A DNA stretch of 64,000 nt from NCBI RefSeq assembly GCF_041296385.1, contig NW_027183609.1:1-64000 (forward strand), read 5' to 3'. The DNA comes from Aphelocoma coerulescens (taxonomy: Eukaryota; Chordata; Aves; Passeriformes; Corvidae). The notes beneath the pieces were generated by a model. The model saw only the letters and a list, made by a program, of their open reading frames with translations. It made no database searches and was not told the origin of the DNA. The position numbers and the translations under genes are program-made. Positions 41,156 through 51,931 of this stretch are shown here, in pieces. How positions within the stretch are numbered: position 1 is the first letter of the stretch; every line of letters starts with the position of its first letter.

Positions 41156-43430
41156 AGCCCCTGCTGCCCCGGGAGGGAATTTGGGGAGGGGGCAGAGGGG
41201 GTGCGCAGCCCCTGCCGGGGGATGACCCCGGCCCAGCGCCCTTCGTTCAGCACCAAGCTGGGCGTGGGGCCGCAGGAGGAAGAGGCCGATGGGAAGCAGA
41301 TCCTGCAGGGGAGACAGGGCTTGGGCTCAGGGCAAGGTTCTGCCCTGCACACCTGGCTCAGGTGTGAGCCTGCCCCAGGAAGGGAGCGGGACATTCCCAT
41401 CCCCACGGATCAGGGCTGGGAGCAGCACTGGGACCAGGGACATGGAAATACTGGGAGCCACTGGGACCGCACTGAGGGGTGAATTATCCCCCCCAGCACC
41501 TTTCCAGGCCGCCCTGTGACCTGAGAAATGCTCGCTGGGCCTCAGCCTTGGCCAAGAGCCCCCGGGCTCAGCTGCTCTGAGCTCAGGCGCTGCCGGCTCC
41601 CGCAGCCCGCCCAGGGCCGCCCTGCCCGTGCCGGGGCTGTGCTGGAATTCTCTGCTGCTGCTGGGCCACTCGGGGGGTCTGGCCCAGCAGGAAAGGTGAC
41701 CTTGAGCCAGGAGCTTTCCTTGGCCGCAGCAAAGCCTCAGCATGGAAAGACCTTCCCAGCGCTGTGCCCTGGGCCGGGAGGGATTGTGCCACCAGAGCTG
41801 TCCCTCCATTTCTTCTGCCAGGCAGCTCTAGGACATGGAAAGTGGAGAAGCCAGAGCTGCTTCTCAGCTTTTCACAGTCCTCCAGAGGAATCCTGTGTGG
41901 GAAGCAGCCTGGGAACAGGGTTGAGGTGCCAGGGCAGGGGAATTCAGAGCCCTTTCCTCCCCCGTGGGCTGAGGCTCTGGCCCTTGCCCTTTGCAATGGC
42001 CCTGCAGCTGCCAGAGGGGCCTTTTTGGCTCAGCTGAGAGCAGTCCTGCTGCAAGGCTGTCCTCGAGCTGCTTGGGCTGCACATGTGCCCAGGGAATGCT
42101 CATTGCTTGCAGTCTCAGGTGCTGTGCGTGTGCAGGTGTAACTACTGCAGGAGGGAACAGCTCTGCTGGGGGGAGTTCTCTTTTTCTTGGTGGTTTTTCT
42201 GTTGAATGAACGTTCCCTGCCAGCTCTTCCCTGCAGAGCTCTGTAGCTGTATGTGCCACTTGTCTGTGGCACTGTGGCTCAGGAGGTGGCCAAGGGGAGC
42301 TTGGCCGAGGTGTGGGCAGAGGAATGGCCATCAGGCCAGGCTGGGGGGTCAGCGGCCGGTCAGTTGCGTTGGGTGGCCGCGGCTCTGGACGCTTGTGTGG
42401 GAGCGTGTGCAGGGCTGGAAGGCTGGGGCTGCCGCCGCTGTGTCGCAGAGCCGGGAAGGCCGGGGCTGGCCCGGCCCTGGCCCGGCCCCGCCAGTTCTGC
42501 CAGCTGCCGGCGGGGACACAAAGGGCAGCTCCGAGCTGCGGCCGCTGCGCTGCGGCCGCACAAACGCAGCGCCCGCAGAGCTCCAGGGCAAGGTGCTGGC
42601 CCTGGCTCGGGGCTGGGCCGGGGCCAGCGGCAGAAAATCAACTTGCAGCTCGGGCCCCGCAGCAGGGAGGAGCAGCAATTGCTGGGGGAGAGAGACTCTT
42701 GCCAAGGGCCTGCGGGGCCGGGCCCCAGGGAACGGCTTCCCGCTGCCCGAGGGCAGGCTGAGATGGGATGTGGGGCAGCAATGGTTCCCTGGCAGGGCGC
42801 TCAGGGCCTGGCACAGGCTGGCCCGAGAAGCTGCGGCTGCCCCCGCATCCCTGCAAGTGTCCCAGGCCGGCTCGGCCATTGGGGCTTCCTGCCCAGGAGG
42901 GCTGGGCTGGGCTGGGGCTGCTGAGGGCGGGATGGGCTCTGGCTGAGCCAGCTGAAGGCTGCGCATGATGAGGCCGGGGGGACCCCGTTGCTGAGTGGGT
43001 TCTGGGGTATCCCACATTCCTGAAGGGATTTTAGGGTATGTCCCATTCCTGAGGCATTTTTGGGGTGCCCCCCAATGCTTAGGGAGGGGTTCTGAGAGGG
43101 GGGCTCTGGTGCTTGGAAGGGGGACCTATTGTCAGGGAGCCGGGGAGCCCATTTTGGGAAGGATGCTGCTGTTTCTGGCAATGTTGAGAGGTTCTGAATG
43201 GGCTGTGGGGCCCTGGCTCTCATTTTGGGACTTGAGGTGAGCCCATGGGCACAGCAAGGGCTGAGGAGAGGTTCCAAGCTCCCATTTGGGATGGAGGGAT
43301 TGAGCGGGTGCCTCCAATAAACTCAATCCCAGCCCCAATGTGTCGATGGCAGCCCCAAATGGCTCGATCCGTCAGCCCCAAGGCCTGGCTGTGGGGAGTC
43401 AGGAGCCACAGAAGGGGAATTGGTGTCCAG
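41156..43430. other. No gene recognised
   Basis: A GC-rich island at 42330-42760 carries long overlapping frames on both strands (up to 246 codons) that read as Gly/Ala/Arg-rich composition, without motifs. It could be the CpG island of a gene lying elsewhere. Confidence 0.45.
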
Positions 43431-43433
43431 GAG

Positions 43434-43530
43434 GGATGGGATGGGATGGGATGGGATGGGATGGGATGGGATGGGATGGGATGGGATGGGATGGGATGGG
43501 ATGGGATGGGATGGGATGGGATGGGATGGG
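43434..43530. repeat. ATGGG pentanucleotide array
   Basis: Nineteen or so uninterrupted ATGGG copies. Confidence 0.97.
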
Positions 43531-43839
43531 GGTTGCATCATGGGGGTGGGATGAAGTTTGGGATTGATGGGGTGGTTTGAACACTTGGAGTGGGGCACTC
43601 CAGGGAGGAAAACCAGGAGCTGCTTTTGGGGAGGCACCTGCTGCTTTTTGACAATTTTAGGGCCTCTAAGTGGCTTCTGGGAGGTTGCAGTGAATTTGGG
43701 GAAAGTGCCATAAACCCCCCGCAATTTGGGGGGCTGAGGTGAAATCCCCACATTTTGGGAGGGTGAGAGGACCCTAATTGGGAGGGGATCCTGCTGCTTT
43801 GCACCCCTTCAATGGGGTGAGAAGTGGCTTGTGAGGGAC

Positions 43840-43983
43840 GGAAGGAAGGAAGGAAGGAAGGAAGGAAGGAAGGAAGGAAGGAAGGAAGGAAGGAAGGAAG
43901 GAAGGAAGGAAGGAAGGAAGGAAGGAAGGAAGGAAGGAAGGAAGGAAGGAAGGAAGGAAGGAAGGAAGGAAGGAAGGAAGGAA
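43840..43983. repeat. GGAA tetranucleotide array
   Basis: About 36 copies of AAGG/GGAA without interruption. Tandem GGAA can bind ETS factors; no target gene is evident here. Confidence 0.97.
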
Positions 43984-44249
43984 AACAATGCAAGTACTGA
44001 ATGAAACAAAAAAAAGATAAATAACTGAGTTCTCTTTTAAAAAATATCAATTCCCTCTGAATCCAAAGTTGCAGAAGACTTTTCTTTCCACATTTGGGTT
44101 TTGTTTTTATCTCTCATACTTTTTCTGGTTCTTTTCTTTTTTCTCTTGTTTTTAATAGATAAGACCTGCTAGGAAAGGAATGCAGAGCAAAATGAGACCC
44201 ATTTCTGGCAGGCAATGAAAGTGTCGGCTCCTGGTCTGGTTGCTTTTGT

Positions 44250-44612
44250 GTGGATCCCTCATCTCTGTGGCACGGGGGGAATAGCAGTGCTGGGAGCCAG
44301 CAGCGGGCTCAGGAGCATCCCGCTCTGTCAGCTCTGAGCAGGTGGCACATGTCCTGCTCTCCTGCTGCCCTCCAAAGCACAGAATCCATGGGCAAGTTTA
44401 GGCCCAGCTCTGGGCACAGCCAGCATGGCCTGGGCACGGGAACGGGGGCCAAAGCGGGCGGGATCCTTCTGCAGCTGCCTGGTGGTTTCTGGTTTCTGTG
44501 CCCAGAGTGCCAGGATGTTCTTAAGAGGTGCTTGTCCATGCAGCCCTTGGACAGGCCGTCCTTGGAAGAGCTCTTCAGTGCTCCTTGGCTGCAGGGTGTT
44601 CATGTGCCCTAG
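44250..44612 (+). pseudogene. Inverted truncated PIM1-like copy C: intron 4 and exon 5
   Basis: Homology to the PIM1-like locus starts at GTGGATCC (44250-44257), which is the first base of intron 4 in copies A and B; no exon 4 precedes it. The last exon is 44506-44612, with acceptor CTGTGCCCAG. It encodes a PIM kinase C-lobe end (ECQDVLKRCLSMQP.., RPSLEELFSAPWLQ) and stop TAG at 44610-44612. The exon itself is undamaged. It is on the plus strand, opposite to A and B. Confidence 0.83.
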
Positions 44613-44885
44613 AGGATGGCAGGGACCCACGGGCACAGTGTGATCCAGGGGCCTGGCAGGTAACAGCCCCACACAGCTCTTGGCAATCAGTGGCAAAGCA
44701 AAGCAGACTATTTTGTCCTGTCTGTAGCTCTGAGCAGGGAGCATCAGAAGGGAACACGCAGCTCTTGGGCTGCAGCTGAGCTGGAGGCCTGCTCTGGCAA
44801 GCACTGGTGGCCACCATCCCCCCTGGTTTTGTTTGTCTGGTTCATTGATGGCTGGGGCCCTGGGCAGAACCCTGAGAGCCTGGTG

Positions 44886-45069
44886 TGGCCCCAGGGAAGG
44901 AGAAGGAGCCCCTGGAGAAGCTGTACCAGGTGGGGCTGCTGCTGCTGGAGCCACCAAGGACGAGCTCAAGGACGACAACCTCTTCCTGGAGCTGGCCAGT
45001 GGCAGCTGAAGATGATGGACTTTGATTCTGGCACCTTCTCCAAAGACACGCTCCACGGCCAGTGTGCAG
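44886..45069 (+). pseudogene. PIM-like exon 3 relic, copy C
   Basis: Encodes DELKDDNLFLELAS followed by a one-base loss and then LKMMDFDSGTF, matching the HRD-to-DFG stretch of PIM exon 3. The splice donor is an intact GT (TGTGCAG then GTGAGT at 45070), unlike A and B. It follows exon 5 by 270 bases, the same odd order as in A and B, so C derives from the same module. Confidence 0.75.
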
Positions 45070-46040
45070 GTGAGTCCAGAGCCAGGGGGATGCTCCCAGA
45101 GCTGGGCATGGCACGGCCTGGCCGGGCACCAAAGGTTCCCCCTTTGCTGGGGCGGCTGCAGGGAATTCTTCAGTGGCTGCCAAACTGCTTTTGGGCTCTG
45201 GGCAGCTGCTGAGGAGGTGGCTGTGCCATGGCTGGCTGCAGGCTGGGCACATGTCCTGCCCTCCTGCTCTGCTCCCAAAGGCAGCAATGCTGGGCAGCTT
45301 TGGGCCCTGCTCTGAGCACAGCCAGCACGGCCTGGGCACTGCGGGCGGCTGGGACAAGGCCGTGAAATCCAACATCTGGCCTTGTTTGGGGCTGTATGGT
45401 CAAAGTCAGCTCCCTTGGCTCCTCCTTGAGCCCTGGCCAGGCTTAGGAGGAAGCCAAGAGGAGGATGAAAGCAGATGTTCCTGCACTAGAAGTGCTGTCA
45501 GTTTGTTTCTCCAGCACTGTCAAAGCTGGGCCCTCTCCCAGCGGGGTTGGAGCCTCAGCTGTGGCTGGAGGCAGCTGCAGGAATTCCCAGTGTCCGGGAG
45601 TGGCTCTCCAGTCCTTGGCTGGGACAGCTTCCCCCAGCTGATGGGTGGCTCTGGGTGATGGTAAAGTCTGAGGGTCACTGGGGCTGGATCTTGGTTAATC
45701 ACTGCAGGCAATCTTTGGCACTGATGACTGGGGGCATTGCTGAGCTGTTCCTGCTGTGATTCTTTGCTAATGATTATGTGCTTTGCTGAGCTTATGCTTT
45801 TGTAATTCTTTGCAGATTTGCATTTTATAAATTGCACAATCCCTTCAGTAGGGTCTGTGTCTTTGGTGCTGACCCTGCCCACCAGCAAAACAGGGCCCCA
45901 TCCTGCCTGAGTGTTACCTGGGAAGACAAAAACCCTCACTCCAAATGTCCCCCCCTTCCTCCTTGTTCCCCCCACTTTATACACTGGCCATGATGTCCTG
46001 TGGTCTGGGATATCCCTGGGGTCAGTTGGGGTCACCTGTC
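45070..46040. other. PIM-relic flank and unassigned DNA
   Basis: 45160-45370 matches, inverted, 1640-1830 of copy A (cagctgctgaggaggtggctgtgccatgg). The rest, to 46040, has no recognisable gene. Confidence 0.55.
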
Positions 46041-46689
46041 CTGGCTGTGACCCCTGCCAAGCTCCCCCTCACCCCCAGCCCCTCCCCAGCGTGGCCGGAC
46101 GAGGGGCAGGAAAGGCCTTGGCTCTGTGCAAGCTCAGCAAGAACAAAACCATCTCCGTGTGAGCAACGCTGTGCTCAGCACAGAGCCAAACACAGCCCCA
46201 GAGAAAGGCCTGGCAAGGAAATTCCCTCTGCCCCAGCCCACAGCAGCACCCCATGGCCATCCACCATCACCACGGCTCCACGGGTTCCTTTCCATGGCCC
46301 TGGCCCTGGCCACGGGACCTTGGGCTGGTGGCCATGGCAGCCGACTGTGGCCCAGGGCTCAGTGCCCGTGTCCATGGCAGCAGTGCCCAGCCACGGGCCC
46401 TGAGTGCAGGTGACCGTGCCAATCCCCATGGCAGCGGGGCCAAGCGTTGGTGTCCATGGCACCAAAGTGAGGAACGGGTCCCTGTGGCCGCTGCCGTGGC
46501 ATCAGCGAGTGTCAGTGCAATTGTAGCTGGCACCAGCCCCGGCACCGCTCTGTCCTGAGGGCTGCCATGGCAGCCGAGGGCAGCCACAGGTCTGCGGGCA
46601 AGTGGCCACGGACCCTGAGTGCAGCAATGGGTCCTGGGGGGGTTTCCAAGGGAACTGGAACTGATGAGGGTTGCCATGGCATCCAACCC
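46041..46689. other. Low-complexity minisatellite-like DNA
   Basis: Recurrent tgtccatggcagcag and gccatggcagc cores without a clean period. No product. Confidence 0.5.
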
Positions 46690-47222
46690 CCTGGGATGTC
46701 ACACAGCCACCCTGGGATGTCCCACAGCCAACCTGGGATGTCAAAACTCATTCTGTGATGTCACATAGCCACCCTGTGATGTCATAGACACCCTGTGATG
46801 TCATAGACACTCTGTGATGTCATGCCACCCATCTGTGATGTCACAGTCCTCTCTGTGATATCACTGTGATAGCTCTGTGATGTCACAGCAGACTCTATGA
46901 TGTCATACAGCTCCCCTGTGATGTCACACAACCACTCTGTGATGTCACACAAGCACCCTGTGATGTCACAGTCCTATCTGTGATGTCACAACTCTGCACT
47001 GTGATGTCACACCAGCACCCTGTGATGTCACAGCCATCTCTGTGATGTCATAGTCTGCCCTGTGATGTCAGAGCCCAATCTGTGATGTCACAGCCAACTC
47101 TATGATGTCACAGCACCACTCTCTGATGTCACAGAGCTGCTCCATGATGTCGCCGTAGACTCTATGATGTCATACAGCCACCCTGTGATGTCACACAGCC
47201 CCTTTCTGACATCACAGCTGCT
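46690..47222. repeat. TGATGTCA minisatellite
   Basis: About twenty units of 20-30 bases sharing ctgtgatgtcaca. The core TGATGTCA is a CRE-like and class II X2-like octamer. Spacers are variable (cagccaccc, gtcctctc, agacac). Confidence 0.93.
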
Positions 47223-47249
47223 CTGTGGCTCTGTGACACAGGCACAGAG

Positions 47250-50200
47250 GTGTTACCAAAACTTCAGGGAAACAAAACCTCCTCAGCATCAGCGCAGCAC
47301 GAAGCAGCAGCATTCTTTATTGGGCCGGATGCACGAGGGGAGAGCCCCTCCCAAAGTCATGTGTGCCGAGGTCAGGAATGTTCCTGTTTGCAGACTGTGT
47401 TTCACAGACTCATTCCCAGACTGTCCCACAATAAACACACACACGACAATCATTTCCCCAAAATCATTGCATATTTCCCCCACCCCTTTGCACATCCGTT
47501 CTTCTGCCCTGGGGCTCTCTTTGGGGGTCCCTGGTGGTCGGTGACCCCAAAGCCAGCCCTGACTGCCCAGTGAACTGGTGAAAGTTGGCACACCTGGGCT
47601 GGTTGCTGCCTACAGAATCAGCCTTGTGCGGTTCCATGGCCAGTGGCTTTTGGAGAAGAAGCATTGTATGAACCCACCAGGTGCAAACGGTTTTTCATCT
47701 GGTAAATTTCCCCCCTTGGAGGGTTGGGAAGCTTCTCTTCCCTTCAAGCCTTCGTAAGCCTCACTCTGCTCCTTTACTCACATCCCACGAGTTCCTCAGC
47801 TGCTTTCACAACCATGTTCTTTACACAGCTCAAAGCAAGTGTCACAAGCACAAGTATTGCTGGGATCCCAGTTAGACTTTGCAAAAGTCAGGCCAACCAT
47901 CAGTCAGAGAAAATCCAAGTCCTTGAAATATTTTATCCAGTTACTGTCTAATCCTCCCCTTAATTCCCTGCTGGATGCAGCAACTGATTTTATCCTCTCT
48001 ACCCGATCATCCAATCCAGCATCACATTTGGAATGTGCACACAACAAGTGTTGCTGTTTCAGTTCAAGAATCCACATACTCCCTGTCCATGTAACAGCAA
48101 TAGGGCTAAAGCCAATCTGCTCTGTAAAGTCATTTTAGCTGTGGCTGGCAATTGTTCCTTTATTTCAGCAAGCCCCAAAGGAGCTGCATTCACTCAGGTT
48201 TCCATCTGCAGAGCCCAATGGTGTGTGGCTGCTCTGTTCCTAAAGGCAGATCTTTGCGGAGCAGAGATGAATTCTAAAATCCATCCCGCTGTAGTTCCCG
48301 CACTGGGATGTTTCCAAGTTCCATTCCCTTTAACCTTTCCCCACAGTTGGGTTCCCGGTGGTGACTCCTTGCACGAGGGACGGAACGTTAATACCCCCAG
48401 TGTCCATGGTGCTCCTGATTCTCCCAGGGCCAAACGTGTGCTCCAAATTCCATCACTTCCCACCCATCCTGGGGCTCCTAAGGATCTGACCGCATCCTGC
48501 TGACACTCTGTGCCTCTCCAAGGCTTGCTGTTTGTTGGCTGAGCCCAGGTGTCACTGAGAAAGGCAGAATCATTTCTACAAACACAGCCTAGCCTCAGAG
48601 CCTGGGCCACAGCCAGGAGCTGCTGCACCTCAGGATTCCAAACAGCTCAAGTGTCTGTCCCAGGGCAATCCCACTTTTCCTTTGTCCTGGGATCCTTTGG
48701 CCTTGACCTTGTTAAATCAGGATATTTTATACCCACCTGTAAGGGGTCCCGTGGAAGGCCTGGGCTCCCTTCCCAGCCCAGACACCCCTGAACTGGCTGG
48801 AAACATTCCCATTGTCCTGTCTGAGGGTGATTCCATACTGCTGGAATTTGGCAGCTCCAGGGGCTATCAGTGCAATCTGTCAGCTGATCAATATTTCCTG
48901 AGGTAATTTCCAGATCCAGTTTGGAAATGTTACAATTCTCAGCAGTATCGTTCTTATGTGTCCATGGTAAGGAATATTCTCCTTCCATCCCTGTCCAGGT
49001 GCCCTGGGTGCTATTTCCTTCCACAAGTGTTCCCAGATTTTTGTCAAATTGCTGACTGAAGCTCCCCACGGAACTGGATTTTCTGCACAGGTTGGTGTTG
49101 GCAAACAAGCTGTTACAGGGGTCACATTCTGTCATCTGCCAACATCTTGCACTGACTTTGAAAACCGCATTTCCCTTCCCAGAAGTCAGGAACATCGTTT
49201 CTATTTTTATTATAGTTACACAATAATTGATCATCTAGATCCAATAAAGAGTATCCCCTTAGAAAATCCTATTCAATACCTAAAACAATAGGATTGATGT
49301 AAAACCCCAAACTCCATGGTGTCAGACAGTCTTGTTTCTGCTGTGTTTAATGTGTGCTTGCTGGTTTTACCCGCATGTGATGAACCCTGAGTTTGATTCC
49401 TTCTACCTTGAGTGCAGGGTAGGTTACCAGGAGGACTTGAGATGGTCCCTTCCACTTTGGCTGGATTGTTCCAAAATTCCAGGTTCTGATGTACACCGCA
49501 TCTCCTGGTTGGAAAGGATGTACAGGCGAGTCCAGCCCCAATGATCTGTTGAGAACCATGCACCTTTTAAGGCTTACAAGAGTTAGTCCCAGTGCTATTA
49601 AATATTCATTGCAGCAAAACTTCTGAGACTTCCCTTGTCTTGTTGGTGCCACATGGGAAAGCTTCTGGCCATCCAGAAAAAGGATCCACCAATACCAAAA
49701 TGTGCCAGTCCCCCTTCTGTCTGGGCAGTTCTGCAAAATCAGTTGGCCAAAATCACCTGGTGATTCCCATGTAACGAGCCCTGGAGGCAGCCTTCTTCCT
49801 TCAAAACCAATCCCATCTTTCTCAACAACTGATCTATTATTTTTTGCCATTTTTGTGCTTACTAGATGCCTTTGTAAACTGGCCACCATATTCTCCATTT
49901 CCTAATGTGTTTCCTGATGTTTTAGTTCCATTATACATTAATTGTGGAGCTCCAATTACCTGCCCACACGGGGTTACCAATCACCTGCTGGGATTTTCCG
50001 TAGCTGCTGCTGATGGGGCTGACTGCCTGTCCTGATCACTGGAATCTGGCTTTTGTTGCAGAACATTCAAGTTTTTGCTAGGTATTAGTGCAAGGAGAGC
50101 TTTTTCAGCACCCTCTTGAGCTGTTTGGTCAGCCAATGGAGTCCCTGGATTAACTGGGGAGTCTCCAAACCCATGGGCTTTACAAGGGCATCAGGGCCAC

Positions 50201-50820
50201 TTCTTTTGGTTTTGGCACACTCTGCAGTAGGTGACTGATTTCTTTTTGTACTCACTGGAGACCTCTGTGCCCTTTCCTTCCATGTGGCTCCCTGGGCGTC
50301 TATTATTCCAAACCCAGAGTTCAAATCAGTCCATATGTTCACCTTTTTTCCTTCAGTGATTTCTAGGAAAGGTCATTCATTCTGCTTTTTGTGCTGATGT
50401 GTTCAAAGCTAAAGCCTGGGCTTCTATGACCTGGGTTGAGGTTCCCACTGCACACCCAGCTGCCCGTTTTCCATCCGTACCATGCTGCTCCCACCAGGGT
50501 GCAGGTCCAGTGCTGGCTCCTGGATGGGATTGCTCTCGAGGTCCCAGAGTCTGCCAGAACACACTTGTTCCATGGATCCCAGGCAGCCATAGCACAAAGA
50601 TTCCAACCCTTCTCTTAGAAGGGACTCGAACACTTCCCTGTTCCAACCTTGGGTACCTTGAACCAAACCCTGCAAAGCTTTTGCTGCACCTTACAGGCAG
50701 GTCAACAGTTTACACTGGGAAAGGAAAAGGTGCCTTTATCTTACCAGGGGTCTTTCTCTGATTTCCTTTGGAGCAGGGATCAAGGGTTCTTCCCAGAATC
50801 CTTCAGTGCTGCCTGCAGGT
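47250..50820 (-). mobile_element. Decayed gammaretrovirus-like ERV (3' pol, env, 3' LTR signal)
   Basis: On the minus strand, in order: an RNase H remnant (about 50640-50085), integrase C-terminal sequence (about 49525-49347, with the FQPGD and KWKGP motifs), and env surface-subunit-like sequence (49234-48190). Near the end is an AATAAA (plus-strand tttatt, 47316-47321), fitting the R region of a 3' LTR. Frames are broken repeatedly by shifts and stops across RNase H, integrase and env. I find no gag, protease or reverse transcriptase catalytic core, and no 5' LTR. It is not coding-competent. Family placement as class I rests on the integrase tail. Confidence 0.75.
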
Positions 50821-51931
50821 CCTGCCATCCCTCAGATCTGTTGAAATTCAAGAGGATGAGGCCACGGGGTGTCCCAATGGTGCCTTGGTTCCATGGGCCC
50901 CACAGTGTAACCATGGTGTCCTTGGTTCTGCAGTGTCACAATGGACCCTTCATTCCATGAGGCCCCACAGTGTGGCAATGGTCCCTTGAGTCCATGAGGC
51001 CCCACAAGGTCACAATGGTCCCTTGGTTCCATGGCCCCGCACTCTCACAATGCTCTCCTTGGCTGCACAAGGTCCCGTAGTGGCACAAGGGTCTCCTTGG
51101 TGCAGAGACCAGGGCAGAAGGGTTCCACAAGGCCCCAGAGTGTCACAAGGATCTCCTTGGATCTACAGTGTCAGAACTGACCCTTGGTTACACGAGATCC
51201 TCCTGTGTCCCAAGGGCTCGTTGGTTCCACAGGGCCTGATTCTCTAACACTTCAGAGATGGTGTAGGACAGTTTCTATTTTCCCGCAGTTTGGTGACGAA
51301 AGGAGCACGCTGGGCAGAGCACGGAGATGCTGCTGCTGTCTGCTCAGGGGAAAGGGTCCAACAAGGCTGAGGGGCTGGGAGGCTGCTGGAAGGGCCGTGC
51401 CCCACATGGTACAGCTTTCCTGGGAGGCAGGGAACAGCAGGAGAGACACGCACTGCCCCACAGAGCAGCTGGGCAGGGGGACACTGGGCATGAGGAGGAG
51501 GAAATGTCCCTCCCAGGGCAGCGTGGGGGCAGAAGCACCCAGAGGGAGGATGAGCTCAGGGCATGTGTGTGTGCCCAAGGCACAGAGGGTGAGGCTGGGC
51601 ACAGCTCAGGCCAGGGCTGGAGGTGGCAGGGCAGAGCTGGTGGTGGGGCAGTGAGATGGGAGTGTGCAGCCTGCAGGGACACAGCAGCAGCGGTGGGACA
51701 GCGCAGGACAAGCTGTGCTGGACATGGCCAAGGGCCCTGGCAGGGCTGGCAGTGTCCAGGAGAAGCCAAGACTTGGTGCCCAGGGTCATGGCAGCGTATC
51801 TTCCACCAAGGGCTTAGAGGACACACCTTGTCCTCAGGCCCTGGGGCCTCCTGGGAATAGCCCCAGAAAGTCTGGGCACTGTCAGCCCCCTGTCCTGCCC
51901 TCAGCATTCCCCCACATCCCAGCAGCCTCAT
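50821..51931. other. Dispersed repeats between ERV and macrosatellite
   Basis: 50860-51250 has the cacaatggtcccttggttccatg type repeats also seen at 35050-35200 and 40600-40720. 51490-51670 is the inverted partner of 35320-35470. No gene recognised. Confidence 0.6.

Noticed and set aside
42206..42946. 246-codon plus-strand frame in GC-rich DNA
   Set aside because: Overlapping long frames on both strands and no motif; typical of high-GC sequence.
43809..44009. Phe-Leu-Pro-Ser repeat protein
   Set aside because: Translation of the GGAA array.
46690..47222. CRISPR array
   Set aside because: Repeats are short, degenerate and irregularly spaced in a vertebrate genome; this is a minisatellite.
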